Shown here: piece by piece, positions 33,702-45,115 of the stretch | Layout of the letters: the number at the start of each line of letters is the position of its first letter | Numbering within the stretch: position 1 is the first letter of the stretch | Made by a program: the position numbers and the translations under genes | Notes under the pieces: model-generated | The model's database searches: none | What the model saw: only the letters and a program-made list of their open reading frames with translations | Told to the model about the DNA's origin: nothing | Source of the DNA: Bursaphelenchus xylophilus | Taxonomy: Eukaryota > Nematoda > Chromadorea > Rhabditida > Aphelenchoididae | Assembly (NCBI GenBank): GCA_904066235.2 | Contig: CAJFCV020000006.1 | Location: 6,882,001 to 6,946,000, forward strand | Reading direction: 5' to 3' | Length of the DNA: 64,000 nucleotides

Positions 33702-36700
33702 TTATGGTTGCTCGAAAGCCCGAACTTGATCTTCAATTTCCTTAAGGACTTCATTTCGGTAATCATCAAAGTCACCAAGAATCTCATCGATGTTTTGATT
33801 CTCGACTATGTGAAGACGGCAATTCGTGGCTCGAATCAGTCGCTCGTCGTGCGTAACCATACAAACGCCGCCATCGTATTCTTCAATAGCTTCAGCTAAC
33901 GCCTGAATGCTTTCAATGTCCAGATTATTAGTGGGTTCATCGAGTAAAAGAATATCCGGTTCACCAAGTGCAAGCTCGGCTAAAGCAACGCGAGACTTTT
34001 GACCTCCAGACAAGTCCTTAATCTTGACCGTGTGAGCGTGGCCGGCTAATCCACAACGCCCGAGGTTCTTTCTGGCTTCCTGAAGGTTTTTAAAAGGGTA
34101 TATTTTCGCCCGGAATTAAAAATACTTCTCCCTGGAAAAAATATTGATATCAGTCGGTCGGGAAAATAACGGCGGGTCGTCGCGCCTTGGAATCGCAAAT
34201 CATCGCTTTGCGACGACTAGTCGCGGCTGGGGATTTATACGTGACCTTTTTCTCGACGAGGCGGAACATTTTGCTGCGACGACCCGTCGTTATTTTCCCG
34301 ACGGACTGATAGAAAAATGGATTTTTCTCCCAGAAAGCATAACTTTATAAAAATAAGGCAAGGAAGTATTCAAAAATTAAACTTTGATATTAAAAGTTTC
34401 ATGCCTATTTTTAGCGTAAAATTTTTTTCACAAAACAATATTTGTTCTCACGAAAGTGGCAAAAATATGGGCAAAAAGTGTTTTCTATCTCACCACTCTC
34501 CGCGTTTTGCGTATTCTCTCAGCCGATCGTTGAATATCATGGTTTTCCATGGCTCGAGCTAAAATTTTTAAGAATTGATGTGGCCTATGCAAGACGCGTA
34601 TGCAAAATTTAAAGAAAACCTGAGCGTGGCACTCGGGATACTTCCCTTGCAAGTAGATTTTACCAGTCGGATCACGTATTAATCATTTTGACTACTTCCA
34701 ATCCATGCCGTATTTTTATAAAATTATTGCTTTCTTGGAGAAAGTCTTCTTTCTGGGTGAAAATCCACTTCTTCTATAAATCTTTTTTTCTGGGGTAAAG
34801 TATTTTTAATTCTGGGTGAACATATTTTTCTTTTTTAAAAATCCTCGTAGACTTACCTGATAATCGATTTGGAATTTCGCGGACAAGTATTCGATAGGCG
34901 AAGCTTCACCGTTTAAGGCCTCGTTAGCATGCTGATCAAACCATCCAACCTTCAGTTGACGATGACGACGGCATTCTCCTTCTGTCTAAAAAACAGATAT
35001 AAAATTTGATTCTAAATTACTCACTGGTTGTAACTTTCCATACAATAACTTCATAAGCGTAGATTTTCCCACTCCATTGGGACCCACAATTGTAATGCGA
35101 GAGTCCATGTCCACACTGAAGTCAAGGTCTTTGAACAGAATTTGATCGCCGAACCCAAATGTAACATCTGAATAGAAAAGCTGAAATGTATCCCCACGTT
35201 GTTTACTTACTGTATAACCCCAGCAAAGGAGGTTGCATCTTCGTAGTCGGTGGAAACACGAACTTGACACTGTACTCCTTGGCTTTCTGGAGCAATTGGG
35301 GCGCTTTATCGTCTTCTTAAAACAAAATAAACAAATGAGTATAGACATACCATCGTCATCATGCCCCTTTTTGCCTCCTTTCTTTCCTTGCTTATTCTTG
35401 ATCTTTCCCTTAACTTCTTCAACTGCTTGTTTTCCACTCTTGCCACCTTTCTTCAAAGCAGTTAGCTGTTTTTGTTGTTGATCAAAGGCCTTGTTGTGCT
35501 CTCTCAATTTCTGTTCATACATGGCCTTGAATTTGGCTAAACAAGAAATAAAAAAAGAAGAGAACAACTTACTGTAATTTCCTTTATAGTAAAACAGTTT
35601 CTGCTCATCTAAATGAATAATGTCGGTACAGATATTATCTAAGAAGGACTGGTCGTGAGACACTACCAACAGAGTCTTCTTCCAATTTTGAAGATAACTA
35701 AAACATTTTAGGTATCAGGGACGTGTTTCGGCAGGAAGCATGGGCAAACAACTACAATACTACTTACTTATCCAACCAAATAACAGCATTCAGATCTAAA
35801 TGATTTGTAGGTTCATCAAGTAACAACAAAGTGGGCTCAAGAAAGAGGGCTCTTGCCAAAGAAATTCTCATTCTCCATCCTCCAGAGAAATCACATACTC
35901 TCTTTTCTTGCATTTCTTTACTAAATCCCAATCCTGCCAGAATCCGACGAGCTTTACTTTCAACAGAATAAGCGCCAATGTTTCTGAGTTCATCATGCAC
36001 CAGCTGAAGTCTCTCGTTGACTTCTTCTCCGTTTTCCAACTTCTTGGTTAGGTCGGCTTCTTCTTCCAATAACTTTAGTCGAACTTTGTCAGATTTTATA
36101 ACAGTGTCCACAGCGGACGTTTCATCGACAGCAATTTCTAAAAACAGAACTAAAACTACTTAAGTTAGCTTACCCTGTTCACAATAAAGAATGTCTATTG
36201 TCGGGGGAATATTCAGTTTCCTGGCACCAATGTGCTTCAATAGGGTTGTTTTGCCCATTCCATTGGGTCCAACCAGGCCATACCTTCTTCCAAAAGCAAT
36301 TGTAAGCTCAGCGTTAGAAAACAGTTGCCGCCCACTGGCAGCGATGTCAAACTTCTCTACCTTAATATCTACTGCGTTCTCCAGTAACGCGGTTTGGGCA
36401 TCAGTCTTATCTTGCTGAGAGACCGTAAACTGATCTCCCAAATCTAAACCAGCACCAATTCCAGCGCCGTCTATAAAGAATAGATGAAATATATGCCTTC
36501 TAAGCAGAAAACTTACGGGCAAACTCTTCATCTGCGTTTAATTCCCTTTCGAAAGCCTTTGAGCCCATAGACTTTAACTCATTCTCATACTCTTTTTGTT
36601 TTTGTAATTTTTTTAACTCCTTTCTCGTCATCTTCTTTCCTAAACATTTGATCCAGCAAGAACTTGTAAAACTTACCATTGATGTTCAAATCTTGAACTT

Positions 36701-36719
36701 GATCTTCCAAGTCCGACAT
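33702..36719 (-). CDS. abcf-1: ABCF1 (ABC50) translation-factor ATPase
   Basis: Soluble twin-ATPase of the ABCF family, which acts with eIF2 and ribosomes in translation initiation; no membrane domain. Exons 36719-36677, 36639-36517, 36470-36174, 36137-35768, 35697-35573, 35536-35351, 35315-35211, 35167-35025, 34985-34857, 34079-33702 give 632 aa. NBD1 has GPNGMGKTT (about residue 122), [13 protein letters not shown] and [15 protein letters not shown]2 has GPNGVGKST (about 445), [14 protein letters not shown] and [14 protein letters not shown]. The charged linker [18 protein letters not shown] and [12 protein letters not shown] match ABCF1. Both ATPase sites are intact. The 777-nt intron 34080-34856 contains a MITE. 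Confidence 0.95.
34149..34313. mobile_element. 165-bp MITE (GTCGTCGC family) in ABCF1 intron
   Basis: Terminal inverted repeats of about 30 bp: left TCAGTCGGTCGGGAAAATAA then CGGCGGGTCGTCGC, right GCGACGACCCGTCG then TTATTTTCCCGACGGACTGA. Both ends abut TA, as expected for a TA target duplication. The same termini occur at 60632-60797 and as a solo end at 26440, so this is an amplified family. Confidence 0.8.
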
Positions 36720-37533
36720 ATCCTAAAGAACAAATATATTCTGAGCAAGTAAAATACTTTACTATGAAAATTTCATATTATTGAAAGAAAAAAACGAGTC
36801 TGCAAAATCCGCATCTTTCCAGCGAAATCCTAATTTCTTTTTTTCAATCTGACATTTCGTCAAAAGAATCAATAATAGCAAAGTAATACCGAGAGAGCAT
36901 TCTGCGACGCAAAGAAAAAAAAAGACAGTGAGGTACTGCATTTCTCTACACATCTGCTCATGTTTCTTCCCCATTTCTAAGCTGAGGGTGTATATGGGGC
37001 GTCGTATAAAAGGGAGAAGCATAGAACACTAGTCGGCGGGCACTTTGAGAGCCTAGGTCTCCTAAAAGACGGAATCCGGCGCCGGATCTTCGGATCTGCT
37101 GCGACGTTGAGTCCGCAACAATGTTTCCAAAAGATTCTCCAAAAAATAAGGACGAGTTAAAAATCGAGTCTGCCGGGTGAGGTCGCTTCCAAGCGACTAA
37201 TGTTTTTTGTCTTTCAATTCTAATTTTTTTCTTACTCATAGACTCAGTTAAACCTTTAATATTGATTTTCATATAACTGTTTTGAGCGTAAATCTATATT
37301 TGTTTTTTTTCAAATCCACCATTTGTAAATATTGCTACATTTTTCGCCCAGAGTAAAAAATATTTTCTAGAAAAGAGAATTTCAGAAAAGACGCATTTTT
37401 TCCCAATAAAAGAAAGGGCATTTTCGCGAGGAAGAAATTGATTTTTGGTCTACCTCTCGATTCTAGAGAGTAAATCTTGGAATTATATTTATTATTTACA
37501 CACACATTTTCATTAGTAGACTTAAAATTTTTC
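36720..37533. other. Intergenic region upstream of abcf-1
   Basis: About 810 bases. A TATAAAAG box reads on the + strand at about 37005, followed by GGGAGAAGC; no + strand gene begins after it. Short frames here have no family features. It should contain the abcf-1 operon promoter. Confidence 0.4.
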
Positions 37534-38106
37534 ACAAGGAAAGTACTTCTATGGGGTGTGGAGTTACAGGTCGAGATATATATCAAAAAATTCGCAAAAA
37601 TTTTCTGATTCAGAATATATAAAAATTAGCTGCCTAATTTTGGTCTATCAGCGATTTTTATCAATAAATGTATTTCTCGAGGAAAAAAATCTGCGGCAAC
37701 AAAAGCGCGCTCGGCCTCTTCCTTCGGAAGAGAGCGGTGTGGCCGAGTGGTTAGAGCGCTAGATTGGGAATCCGAAGGGAACGGGTTGGATTCGTTTTGC
37801 CACACTAGAACCCATTTTTTACATTGGAACTACTTCTAAGGTGTAGTTGTAATCTAATTTGATATTTTAAGGCTTGTCAAGGCCTCATAATTTATTTTAG
37901 CACAAAACAAAAATTTTTTATTGGTAAAAACACGGTCAAAAAGACACTTGCATGGTGTCGCGAGAAAACTTCTGAGGACAAAAACATGTCATCAGACCAA
38001 AATTAGGCAGCTAATTTTTATATATTCTGAATCAGAAAATTTTTGCGAATTTTTTGATATATATCTCGACCTGTAACTCCACACCCCATAGAAGTACTTT
38101 CCTTGT
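37534..38106. mobile_element. Fold-back element with 113-bp inverted repeats
   Basis: The arms 37534-37646 and 37994-38106 are equal in length and read as exact reverse complements: left ACAAGGAAAGTACTTCTATG ... AATTTTGGTCT, right AGACCAAAATT ... CATAGAAGTACTTTCCTTGT. Such identity suggests a recent insertion or gene conversion between arms. The 347-bp spacer holds a tRNA-like sequence. There is no open frame. Confidence 0.85.
37734..37806 (+). tRNA. tRNA-like sequence (probable pseudo-tRNA, Ser-type head)
   Basis: TGGCCGAGTGGTTAGAGCGC is a good box A and D-arm, typical of tRNA-Ser/Leu. The anticodon arm CTAGATTGGGAATCCGA would give loop TTGGGAA (GGG), but the stem is mismatched. The box B position has GGGTTGGATTC in place of GGTTCGANTCC. 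The usual acceptor stem does not pair, and the variable arm is short. I take it as a degenerate tRNA or tRNA-derived fragment rather than a working gene. Confidence 0.4.
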
Positions 38107-39311
38107 CAATAAAAATTTGGCTACCCTTCATTTGGGCAGATCGGGGATCGGGCCAATATTTATATCTAGTGTTGCAAAATTGGTTGACTAACTAGCCAAG
38201 GGGATTACTCCGTGTTCACAACGGGGGACAGGTTGCTCATAACCATTCATTCAGTTAGGTCAGGTCACAACCACACTGCTTATGTTCACGACCTAGGTCG
38301 TGAGGTTGGTGACGACCTGACCTAAAGAAAGTGGCCCGATACCCGATCTGCCCCAAATGAAAGGTTGCGGAAAATTTTGATGGTATAATATGTGACATCA
38401 TCAATTTTTATTTTATTTCGAAAAAAGGGACCCTTCGCCTTGGTCCCAAGGCCTTGAGGGGATTACCCCGCGGAGCTTTCCCCTGCAACAGATTGAGACC
38501 GACAAGGCGAATATTTTGTAGGGTGTTTTGCTTATCTCAAAATCTCATGACGTTCGTTACCAAAAAGTAATCCTGTTACTGAGAGTTGCTTCCGGTTTTT
38601 GTAAACACAATGTGATGATACCTTGAGTTATTCCCGAGATTTCTGGTGCTTTTCAACGTCGCATTCCCTCAGAATGGGCGTCGAAACTAATCCCTCGGTA
38701 CATTTGATTTCAAGAATCGGGAGGAATTTCATAAGGGCTGTCAACGGGAGGATAGTTTCGTTCCTGAATCGAACCAGGACTTTAAGGCAATCGCTGCTTT
38801 ACGGGCTCTTAATTCTCGTGATTCGGGTGTTTAATGTATGCAGATCGTTTGATTCTGTCCTATATAAGATTGGAGTTGTTCCCTACTCTTCAGAGTCTAT
38901 TGACTGTACATTCCAGAGTAACTTCTACTCACAACGCTCATCTTATTTTGATTGTTCCTTGGACCGTCCAATTTGAAGCGGTCCGTTAATTCTACGAGGT
39001 TGGCTAACCTTCGATTACTGCGTCGGTTGATTTCCTGCAATCTAGACGAGAACGGCTAGTACCGCCGTTCTGATCGTATCTCGGAGATACTAAATTCGAC
39101 GCTTTGATTGCCTTCAAAGAAATCGTTTTCCATTTTCTAATCAACCGAATGAGAGAGTAAATCGACTGTCCCCTTCGGCTCCGCACCGAGAAACTACCAA
39201 ACTCTAGTCCAAAGTCAAGTTAAGAGGAGCCTTCGTCAGAAATATCTGCCTATCTTTCTTCCACCGAGTCATCAACCATCCACGTGAACCAACAAACACA
39301 GTAAATTAATC
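38107..39311. other. Intergenic region without recognised genes
   Basis: About 1.2 kb. A palindrome ACGACCTAGGTCGT lies near 38301, and CCTTGGTCCCAAGG occurs near 38440. The frame 38623-38976 has no family features and no splice or homology support. The right end must hold the promoter of the gene at 39312. Confidence 0.4.
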
Positions 39312-39762
39312 ATGGTTTTCCCATTGGTCAAAGTTTTCGAACGTCGTTTGGAGCACAACATGAGCCGTCATCGTCTCGATGCTTCTTTGGTTGCAAGTAA
39401 GTTGATCTTTCAGGAAGTCACCTAGCTTTTTTCCAGAGAGGCCTCAGCCATGTTGCAAACCCAAGATTTTCAAGGAGATCCCTCAGAAGACCGAGGAACC
39501 TCTGAAGGTGGCCGCTGACCAAGAATTGATGTCCCGATTCATCGATCAAGTCGCCATCCAAGAGCCAGAGATCAAACAAGGCCAAGAATCTGTTCCTGAA
39601 GTCTTCAAACCCATGCCTTCCATTCAAGAGGAATACAAGGACAAGATGTACAACAAGGACAAGGATTACTTCCATACCAAGAACTTCCATCGTGTGGGTT
39701 CTGTCGAGTCCAACTTCTACACAGAATCTGAGTCCGACTGTTCTTATTACAACTCGGCTTGA
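39312..39762 (+). CDS. Unknown 136-aa protein
   Basis: Two exons, 39312-39396 and 39437-39762, with a 40-nt intron and consistent frame. It starts MVFPLVKVFERRLEHNMSRH, contains RPQPCCKPKIFKEIPQKTEE, is rich in Lys, Glu and Gln in the middle and ends in an acidic Tyr/Ser tail (VESNFYTESESDCSYYNSA). The N-terminus could be an amphipathic helix; no signal peptide or membrane segment is convincing. I do not recognise the family. Codon use and clean splice sites support a real gene. Confidence 0.65.
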
Positions 39763-39903
39763 TCAGGGAGCCCCTCTTCAACTGCTTTCGTGTGTGTGAG
39801 CCGAAAAAATGCGCGAACGATGCTATCAATAGTAATTGAATAGTAATGGAAATCGATTAAATGCTTAAATTTGCTTTATTTACCTTAATAAACTACTTTA
39901 GCT

Positions 39904-41746
39904 TCATTGAGGTTGAGGCTGGTCGGGATTATTGCCTTTAGTGACAGGCGGGATGAACAGGGATCCAGATGGGTTTGCCTGAAACAAAAATGCTAGCGAG
40001 GTTACTGTATTCTTTCATTTATGACGAAACGTAACTTTTTGTAAAAATTAATAGACTTAGGCAGTGACCGGGGTCAAGGAGGTTGCCAAAAATTACCCGA
40101 ATATGGTCTCAATGCTTGACTATGATGGTCAAGACACTTTCTTTAGGTCAGCTCGCGACCTAGGTCGCGATACCGTTTAATATTTTCGCTTCGGGACTGG
40201 GAAAAAAGAATTTTTTGGTGAATTTGGACAAAATTTTGAAATGTTTTCGCTTCGGGACTGGGAAAAAAGTGTGCCTGACTGAATATGAACTGACTGAATA
40301 TAAACTGTGATGTCGTCAGCACTAAAATTTTGTCTAAAACCGATAGTACCACCTGGTACTATATAGTACCAAGTGTTAAAACCGTGTTTTTGGGCTCTAC
40401 TAAGCACCAAACCAACACCATTACCGCCTTACGGCCAAATTTTAACCTCGTACTAAATAGTACCAGGTAGTACAATTTAGTACCTAGTGTTAAAATCTGT
40501 TTTTGAAAGCAGTACTAGGCACCAAAACAAAACCATTAACGTCTAAAAGAAGTCGAAAAGATTTCAATTTCAAAAATCCTTTTTCCCAAGTCCCGAAGCG
40601 AAAACATTTCAAAATTTTTTCAAATACACCAAAAAAATTCTGTTTTCCCAGTCCCGAAGCGAAAATATTAAACGGTATCGTTGACCCGAAATGTCGTTGA
40701 CCCGAGGTGTCGTTGACACGAAGTGTCGCGACCCGAGTTGTCCCTGACCCGAAATGTCGGGACGCGAAATTTTCAACGCGAAAAAACTCCTTTGGCGTAT
40801 TCTAACTTCAAGTTTTAAAATCAATTTAAACTTCTTGTAAGCTGCAAAAAGCGCAAAGATATCCTCAAAAACTTTCTGCAACATTTCTCGAAACACCCTG
40901 TACATGGCACTTTGGGGCTCTACAAGACGCCAAAATTGAAATCAGCACCATCGAAAACACTCAAATCGAGTATTTTTAGAAAAAAAACCAAAAATTTCTT
41001 TTTAACAGTACGAATACATAAAATGCACATCTTTACAAACAGATAAAGGTTCTGAGGCTATTTGCCAGGATTTCAGAAATCTTCTTATAATGATTTCTGC
41101 GCATAATGACCGGACGCGAAATATTTTTTTGTGGCGTGACACGACAAGAAGCTCACCGTCAAATCGTTCTCCCTTTCATTTTCTTCGTTCTCTTCTTGAT
41201 TTTCTCCCCCTTCATCGTTCTGGTTGGGATCAGGTTGTTCATCATCATCTCCATTTTCTGGTTCTGCGGAAGATTCTGCTTTATCTTTCTTTTCTTTTTT
41301 CTTCTCCTTTTTCACCTTCTCTTTCTTTGGTTTCTCAACTTTTCCTTCGGATTCCTTTTCGGATTCTGAACTGGATTCAGATGAACTTGAGTCGCTGTCT
41401 TCCTCCACGTTCCCATCGTTTCCATTTTTTGGTTTCTTGTTTTTGGATTTCTTGGCCTTTTTTTCTTTTTTGGCCTTTGAAGCTTTCCCATCCTTAGTCT
41501 TCTTGCCTTTACTCTTCTTGGCTCCAAGTTTCTTACTGTAATTTTAAAAAAAGTTTTAATTTCATTATTTGTGATAAGAGCTTACGAATTGGATGGTTTC
41601 TTCCTGTTTTTGTTGGTGATCTTTCCCTTTTTGCTGCCCTTCGGCTTAGTAGATTTCTTGGGGTTTGTGGTTTTTTTCTTTGGGGATTTTGAAATTTTGG
41701 ACTTGACCGGCTTCTTGGTAGGGGATTTGGAAACCTTCCCAGGCAT
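39904..41746 (-). CDS. Lys/Ser/Glu-rich low-complexity protein, probably nuclear
   Basis: Three exons, 41746-41586, 41535-41157 and 39978-39904, give 204 aa. The N-terminus (MPGKVSKSPTKKPVKSK, KSPKKKTTNPKKSTKPKGSK) has SPKK-like repeats that suit DNA or RNA binding. Then come a Lys-rich part, an acidic Ser run (VEEDSDSSSSESSSESEKES) and a Glu/Asn/Gln stretch. The last exon (ANPSGSLFIPPVTKGNN...) is joined across a 1,178-nt intron full of repeats; its phase fits, but this link is inferred. Without it the frame runs on only to a stop at 41085. The gene lies 198 nt after the MADF-BESS gene. Confidence 0.6.
40143..40905. repeat. Inverted-repeat element with tandem GACCCGA repeats
   Basis: Arms 40168-40272 and 40573-40680 are reverse complements (CGATACCGTTTAATATTTTC, then CGCTTCGGGACTGGGAAAAA). 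The right tip continues with tandem units of about 16 bp, GTTGACCCGAAATGTC with variants, at 40678-40765. The core has GTACTA/TAGTAC-rich sequence also found at 62730-63200. At 40870-40905 TTTCTCGAAACACCCTGTAC matches the termini of other elements near 47403, 48060 and 49580. It occupies the long intron of the Lys-rich gene. Confidence 0.7.
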
Positions 41747-41944
41747 AGTGACCGATTTCTCGTGGAATAATCTTTTATAATGTTTACCCAAATTAAGATT
41801 CTTAATTACAATTCCCAACAAATTATTGTTAGTAAGTACAGTACATTTGAATACCGAGGAAAGAAATGGTGAAAGTAGAGATCTTGAACATAAGTTAGGC
41901 GCTTCTTCTTGGGGATTGTGATCCTTCAAGGAATTGTGAGGAAT

Positions 41945-43103
41945 TTATGGAGTCAAACAGGAGAAGAGTCTGTCGGAGGCATTCTGGAGGTTGTTTGGAT
42001 TCTGCTGGGAACATTGGGCCAAGAGAAGAAGAACCTGGGCTCGGATGATGTTATGCATCGGTGGAGGCAGTTTGTCCAATTCATTGGCCACAAGACGACC
42101 GAACAGGGCATTGGGGGAATCGTCCGGTGGTTGCTGGAGATAGGCAGCGGCAGCTGCCGCCATCGCCGAATTGAGATCTTCCTGAGGCGATGGAAAAAGG
42201 GAATTGAGGACATCCTTAGAACTGGAGCTGGATGTCGAAGTGTTCGAAGCCGAGATATTAGACTTCTTGAGTTGAGGAGATGCCCTGGACCCGGTTTGGT
42301 TGGAAGGAGATCGAGGAGGAGATTCTGGTTGATCCAGGAAATTGTTCTTGAACATGAAGGACGACGTGTCAAACTTCATTCGTTTCTGATTTATCAGCAT
42401 GTCCAGAGCGCTTGGTGCACTGCAAAAGAACCAAATTTTAGTAAAAGGAGGCTGACTCAAATATTGTTTGTTTGTAAATTTACCTGTACGGTTCATCATC
42501 TTGTGGTGGATACCGGTCGTCATCGCTTTCGTCCTCTTCGATGTTCATGCCTGTATATTCTTCAGCTTTTCTCTTGTTTGCCGTTTTACACCTGTCATTA
42601 CTAGGTGTTTTAAAACTTCATTCACTTACATTTTGTAGACTTCGCAGTAAGGGATTAAGAATTTGAGGGATTCGAAATAGGGGAATGAACAAGATGCTTC
42701 CCGGGTGTCTTCGCTCTTTGGTTTGAAGTATTCGACCCGGAATTTTCTTTTTAGCGATATCCATTTCTTGTAGGTCCCTTGAACTGAAATTATATGCCCA
42801 AGATTATTTTTTGCAATTACTATTAACCCGGCGTTATTTTTTTATGTTTTTACCTTGATTTTCGCTGCACCCAGCAGCTCTCATCACATTTTGAACCTCC
42901 TTGAACGCTTCTCCCTTCTTATTTTTGTTTTTGTAATCGAGTAGATGAACATTATAAAGCACCGGTCTCTTTTCCACAGCCGCAATAAGATGTTGGATAT
43001 AGGCATCTTCGCTTAATCCTATATTATTATTGATGTTCAGCTCCTTGGAGTCTGGGATAACCATCGATGGAGAGTTTGAGAACATAAGACTGTGGTTGGT
43101 CAT
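41945..43103 (-). CDS. MADF-BESS domain transcription factor
   Basis: DNA-binding protein with an N-terminal MADF (Myb/SANT-like) domain and C-terminal BESS motif, 328 aa, exons 43103-42854, 42783-42630, 42591-42484, 42419-41945. MADF (about residues 30-125) shows EDAYIQHLIAAVEKRPVLYN, EAFKEVQNVMRAAG and TYKKWISLKRKFRVEYF. A Ser/Pro linker follows, with a short poly-Ala run (SAMAAAAAAYL). The BESS-like helices near residue 290 read PPMHNIIRAQVLLLLAQC. The first exon begins after TTTTTCAG|TG-ATG, again acceptor-adjacent. C. elegans has a madf gene family, but orthology is not resolved. Confidence 0.8.
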
Positions 43104-45115
43104 CACTGAAAAATGTAGATTAATGTTTATGCAGAAACAAATTTAAATTAAAGAAAGAGGACAATATTGGAAAAAAGTCATAAGAAGTATTTTGAGGTAA
43201 AAGTAAAATTAAGTGGACGATAATATTTTGACAGATCTCGATAGGAAAAGTCGAGAATGTCTCGAAAAAGAAAGTGAATTCAGATCGAGGGACGGATGAT
43301 TGAGGCCACTTGGTTTCGGTGGTTCGGAATGTAATTAGGGGTTCGGAACTGGTTATGTTATAGTGAGTATCGCTTTACTCTCTTCTTCAAGTTGTTGACA
43401 CAATAGCAATGAGGTAACCGGGTCAGATAAAAACACTTGAGAAAATTACGGTTACAAAAGCGGTGGCTTTTTACAGTACTCGTAATCAAAAGAGATATTC
43501 GAATGCGCGAAATATTACCTCACTCGCGTTACCGTAAGCTGACATCTCGTAAAGTGGTAATAAGATCGAAATGGTTCCGGAGGCAACGCCATCAGACCGC
43601 CTCCGATTTCACGGCGAAGGCGGTAAACTCGGAATCAAAGCCCCGATCAGATATACCTGATGCAATCAGCTCTTTGATGGCACGACAATCGACTCGGAAT
43701 AAGGGTCGGGAGTCATTCCCGAGGCTCGAGCCGCGAGAGCGCCGAAAAGGATTGGTTAGCCTCGATGGGGGCGACCTGAACGGAGATCCGACAACCGATA
43801 CGGGAGGGGAATCTGGAGACGAAAGGAGGACCGTTGCCACGTCTGAACGATAGTGCCTCGTCGTGCCGCCTCGTCTCTTCGCGATTGATTACAAGTCTTG
43901 ACAAGATGATCTCGAGGTAAACACGGAATGGAATGAGGGAGAGAGGCAATCAATTGACAATCATTCGGGAATTAGGTCAATCAGACGACATCAAGAATGG
44001 CACCGGTCTCTTCAAGAACGTCGTCAGAATAAACCCTGACCGTACTCGTAACCATCCTCCTCACAAACACCGCCTCTCGTGCTCAAACAGGAGAAGAGAC
44101 GGCCTCCTTATTGCCTCCGGAAACGGTACCAGAAGAATGCGGATGGACTCAATAATTGGGATGGCATTGTTTGGTTTGGGTGTTTCTCATTAGAAGGGCC
44201 TCGGCGGGTGTCAACGCTGACCTTTGGGGACATCTTTTCGTATGCAGAGCACGTTAGATCGTGTTTTGAGAAGAGAATATACTTGGCTTCTCTTCACACC
44301 ATCGAATAATTAACGGGAAAGTGCGCACAGGCGAAGTGCCTCAGGGTATGAACCATCCGGTGAATAGAATAAAGGAACGCAAGTTCGAACAACTAATTCC
44401 TGAGACATTAAAATCACATGTGTAAAGGGATAGAGAGACTGTCGACAAAAGTATCCGAACTGTTGGGAACCGATAGGCCAACGGCCCGCGGCGCGAATTC
44501 AATTAGAAACGATGGTCGGATATAAGAACCTGGCAGAAGATGGACGTCTCCTGTCGTTTCAACGTCCGGAATTAAGCCCGTCACTGCGGCCGAAGGGACT
44601 GACATTTCTTTTATTAAAAAAGGAGATCTGCTAACGCGCGAATGACAGGGGTTCGTGCCCTCAGGGGCAGGCCTAATTAGCCGTTGGGACAGGTGTTTCT
44701 GAGGGTTTCTGCATTCTCAATCGGCCGCCTAACACGTTTACCGTAGAGGGAAGGATTTGCGACACAGACGAGGAAGAATGCGCGAAATGACCGGGGAAAG
44801 GGAAAATTAACCGAAATTTGATAGCAGAATTGACATGGCGATCCTCATTCGCAAAATATTAAATACAATATATATCGTTTAAACATAAGATTGGATGACG
44901 CTAACGTGCATAAATAATGTGTTTTAGCCTCAGGCAACCTTTCTTTTATGTTCTTATTCGCTTCCAATCAGAGTTTCGAATGGGTTTCTTCTGGTTGAAT
45001 GGCATTTTCTCATCAAAACATGGACATATTATAGTTTAGTTGCTTTATCATAAAATTTAAATTAAACCGGGCCGGGTTCCATGTGACTGGGCTCATTTTT
45101 TCTGAGGGATCGTTG
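43104..45115. other. 2-kb intergenic region with GC-rich block
   Basis: No supported gene. The block 43500-44650 is clearly richer in GC than its surroundings and gives long open frames on both strands (43437-43853 +, 43592-43840 -, 43933-44193 +). None shows a family motif, and opposite-strand openness is expected of GC-rich sequence. It could be a regulatory region for the flanking MADF gene or an old insertion. Confidence 0.4.

Noticed and set aside
37734..37806. Functional tRNA gene
   Set aside because: Box A is good, but the anticodon stem, box B and acceptor stem are degenerate.
38623..38976. 117-aa + strand frame
   Set aside because: No recognisable domain, no acceptor-adjacent start, odd composition; treated as chance.
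40555..40765. CRISPR-like array of GTTGACCCGA repeats
   Set aside because: Units are contiguous 16-mers with no unique spacers, in a eukaryotic intron; they are minisatellite tips of a fold-back element.
41090..41541. Phe/Ser-rich + strand frames opposite the Lys-rich gene
   Set aside because: They are complements of Lys/Glu codons of the minus-strand exon 41535-41157.
43437..43853. 138-aa frame in the GC-rich island
   Set aside because: Competing frames are open on the opposite strand, as GC-rich sequence produces; Arg-rich translation without motifs.
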